This document shows positions 62,640 through 64,000 of a stretch of DNA of 64,000 nucleotides, in pieces. The stretch is from Cellulomonas sp. 73-92 (GTDB lineage: Bacteria > Actinomycetota > Actinomycetes > Actinomycetales > Cellulomonadaceae), in the NCBI RefSeq assembly GCF_001898175.1, contig NZ_MKTH01000013.1:62001-126000 (forward strand), given 5' to 3'. Positions within the stretch are counted from its first letter, which is position 1, and each line of letters starts with the position of its first letter. The notes under the pieces are model-generated. The model searched no databases. It was not told the DNA's origin and was given only the letters and a program-made list of their open reading frames with translations. A program made the translations under genes and the position numbers.

Positions 62640-64000
62640 TCACTGCGAGGCGAAGTCCAGGTGGTCGTCGGCCACCGCGACCACCGACCACGTGGCGCCC
62701 GTCGCATCCGTGAGCACGTACGCCGGCACGAGCGCCTGCGCGCCGTCGCTCTGGTACGTCAGCGCGACCCCGAGCTGTGCGGACACGAGCGTCACGTGCC
62801 GCACGGGCCAGCGGATGGCCGCGCCCGGCTGCGGCGCCGGCGCCACCGTGGGCTCCTGGCTCGGGTTGGCCGTCGCCACCGCGCCCGGCGTGGCGACGCC
62901 CGAGGCCGACGAGGCGACGCCCGACGAGGCCGCCCCCATCGCGTAGGGCACCACGCCGCCGCCGGCACCGAACCGCGGGTCGTTGAGCCGCTCGGCGGCC
63001 GCCGCGGCGCTGATCACCGGATAGGTGCCGAGGGGGACGAGCGTGGCGAGCGTGCCGTTCATGCTCTGCACGCCGTCGCCGACGAGCGTGACGCCCCAGC
63101 TCACGCCGGTCAGCCGGCCGTCGACCACCTGCTGGAACGAGACGTTGACGTAGGCCGCGCCCGTCGAGCCGGCGGCCTTCTCGTTGCTGTCGTTCACCAC
63201 GACCTGGGTGCCCGTGGTGTCGACGCCGACCGAGCGCAGCGCGTCACGCGCCCGGGCGATGGCGGCGTCGCCGGTCGGCGTCGTGCCGGTGGTGCACACC
63301 GACGGGTTCGCGGGCCGCGGGGCCTTCGTCGCCTCGGGCAGCGGGGCCGGCTCGGCGGCGCCCGTCGCGTTCGGCGCGCTCGGCGGCACGGCGGCACCGC
63401 CCGTGGTCGCGCCGCTCCCCGAGACACCGGCACCCTGGCACTGCCACGGGTCGCGGGACGGGTCGTAGTACGAGAGGTTCCCGGACCCGTCGAGCCGCAG
63501 GTTCGCGCCCGAGCCGTCGCCCGGCCCGACCGCCCACGAGCCCCACTCCGTGCGTGGGCTGCCCTTGACGCCGAGCGTGGCCGCGACGTGCGCCGCGGTG
63601 GCGGCGGTGGCGACCGACGAGGCGTCGAACGCCCACGCCTGCGCGCTGCCCGCCGTGGTCGGCAGACCCTGGCCGGTGAACACGGTGCGCCAGCCGTAGC
63701 CGACGAGGCCGCCCGGCATCGGCATCGCGGCCGATCCGGACGCCGCCGCGCCACCGGCGGCGTTGGCCGGAGCCCCCTGTGCCGCCATCCCCGTCGACGC
63801 CTGGTCCCTGGTGGCGCCGCCGTCGAGGGAGATGGCCGGCAGGGCCTGGACCCCGCTCGTCGTGCCGCTGCCGCCGCGCAGGCCGCCGGCGCCCACGTAC
63901 CCGGCGGTGCCGACGACCGCCACCGCCGCGACGGCGGCGGCCATGCGCGTCCACTCGGTGCGCCGCCGGCGCCGCGCCGCGAGCTCGTCGTGCGGCTGCG
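62640..64000 (-). CDS. membrane protein with extracellular domain (partial at right end)
   Basis: At least 453 aa; the frame stays open to the window edge. QPHDELAARRRRRTEW precedes a hydrophobic helix (AAAVAAVAVVGTAGYVGAGG), so the topology is N-in. A long Gly/Ala-rich extracellular part with Trp and Cys residues (GYGWRTVF, PWQCQGAG) follows. Such proteins often sit after ECF sigma-factor genes as anti-sigma-like partners, but that neighbour is outside. Not assigned. Confidence 0.75.
   Translation of the reverse strand, partial: QPHDELAARRRRRTEWTRMAAAVAAVAVVGTAGYVGAGGLRGGSGTTSGVQALPAISLDGGATRDQASTGMAAQGAPANAAGGAAASGSAAMPMPGGLVGYGWRTVFTGQGLPTTAGSAQAWAFDASSVATAATAAHVAATLGVKGSPRTEWGSWAVGPGDGSGANLRLDGSGNLSYYDPSRDPWQCQGAGVSGSGATTGGAAVPPSAPNATGAAEPAPLPEATKAPRPANPSVCTTGTTPTGDAAIARARDALRSVGVDTTGTQVVVNDSNEKAAGSTGAAYVNVSFQQVVDGRLTGVSWGVTLVGDGVQSMNGTLATLVPLGTYPVISAAAAAERLNDPRFGAGGGVVPYAMGAASSGVASSASGVATPGAVATANPSQEPTVAPAPQPGAAIRWPVRHVTLVSAQLGVALTYQSDGAQALVPAYVLTDATGATWSVVAVADDHLDFASQ

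Overview
The window is very GC-rich DNA (well above 70% by eye) with dense coding, frequent GTG starts, mycothiol biosynthesis (mshA), Lsr2, a SenX3/RegX3 phosphate system and LexA, PHO and iron boxes of actinobacterial type. All this points to a high-GC Gram-positive actinomycete. The gene content (xylose operon, lysS-lsr2, feo, FAD/Fe-S oxidoreductase) suggests a Cellulomonas-like member of the Micrococcales; that genus-level call is inference.

Layout. 1-5.5 kb: phosphate regulon (pstA partial, pstC, pstS, regX3, senX3 on the minus strand; phoU divergent) with two PHO-box clusters. 5.6-10.1 kb: gpmA, mshA, a lactonase-like beta-propeller and a class-V aminotransferase-fold gene. 10.2-14.3 kb: xylose cluster (ROK repressor, divergent xylA-xylB). 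14.3-37.6 kb: a long minus-strand core block, lsr2, a 59-aa membrane protein, lysS, nadC, nadB, then panC, a DUF2520 protein, two PH-domain proteins, DUF3180, folB-folK fusion, folP, folE, ftsH, hpt, tilS, a DUF2342 metalloprotease and dacB, with ppa divergent. The order matches the ppa-to-lsr2 segment known from mycobacteria, except that a LexA-box-controlled DUF222/HNH gene and a P-loop kinase, in opposite orientation and next to a tandem-repeat array, sit where panD and coaX are usually found. 38.4-43.8 kb: an NlpC/P60 wall hydrolase, a DUF1508-like protein and metY-metX, preceded by a leaderless 8-codon Cys-containing ORF that looks like an attenuator. 43.8-50.6 kb: an accessory region with repeats, a DUF6318-like lipoprotein, a PKD-like secreted protein, an XRE regulator with twin palindromic operators, a dehydrogenase, a hydrolase, a degenerate-nuclease/RAMA-like fusion and a thiamine-binding-family protein. 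50.6-64 kb: a 1007-aa FAD/Fe-S oxidoreductase, feoAB plus a FeoC-like gene under two iron boxes, OsmC, an orphan STAND-like ATPase, a VanY-like peptidase, a small HTH protein, a PCMT-like methyltransferase, a 5'-3' exonuclease and a membrane protein running off the right end.

Two themes recur. First, many genes look leaderless: a TANNNT -10 hexamer stands exactly 6 (sometimes 7-8) nt before the GTG/ATG. Second, intergenic DNA carries locus-private tandem repeats, several of which begin inside the 3' end of a gene and continue past its stop codon; similar repeats occur in frame in the tails of folBK, the HNH gene and a small HTH gene. Strong perfect hairpins lie inside the pstS-pstC and xylA-xylB gaps and probably set operon stoichiometry. 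No tRNA, rRNA, CRISPR array or insertion-sequence transposase was seen.
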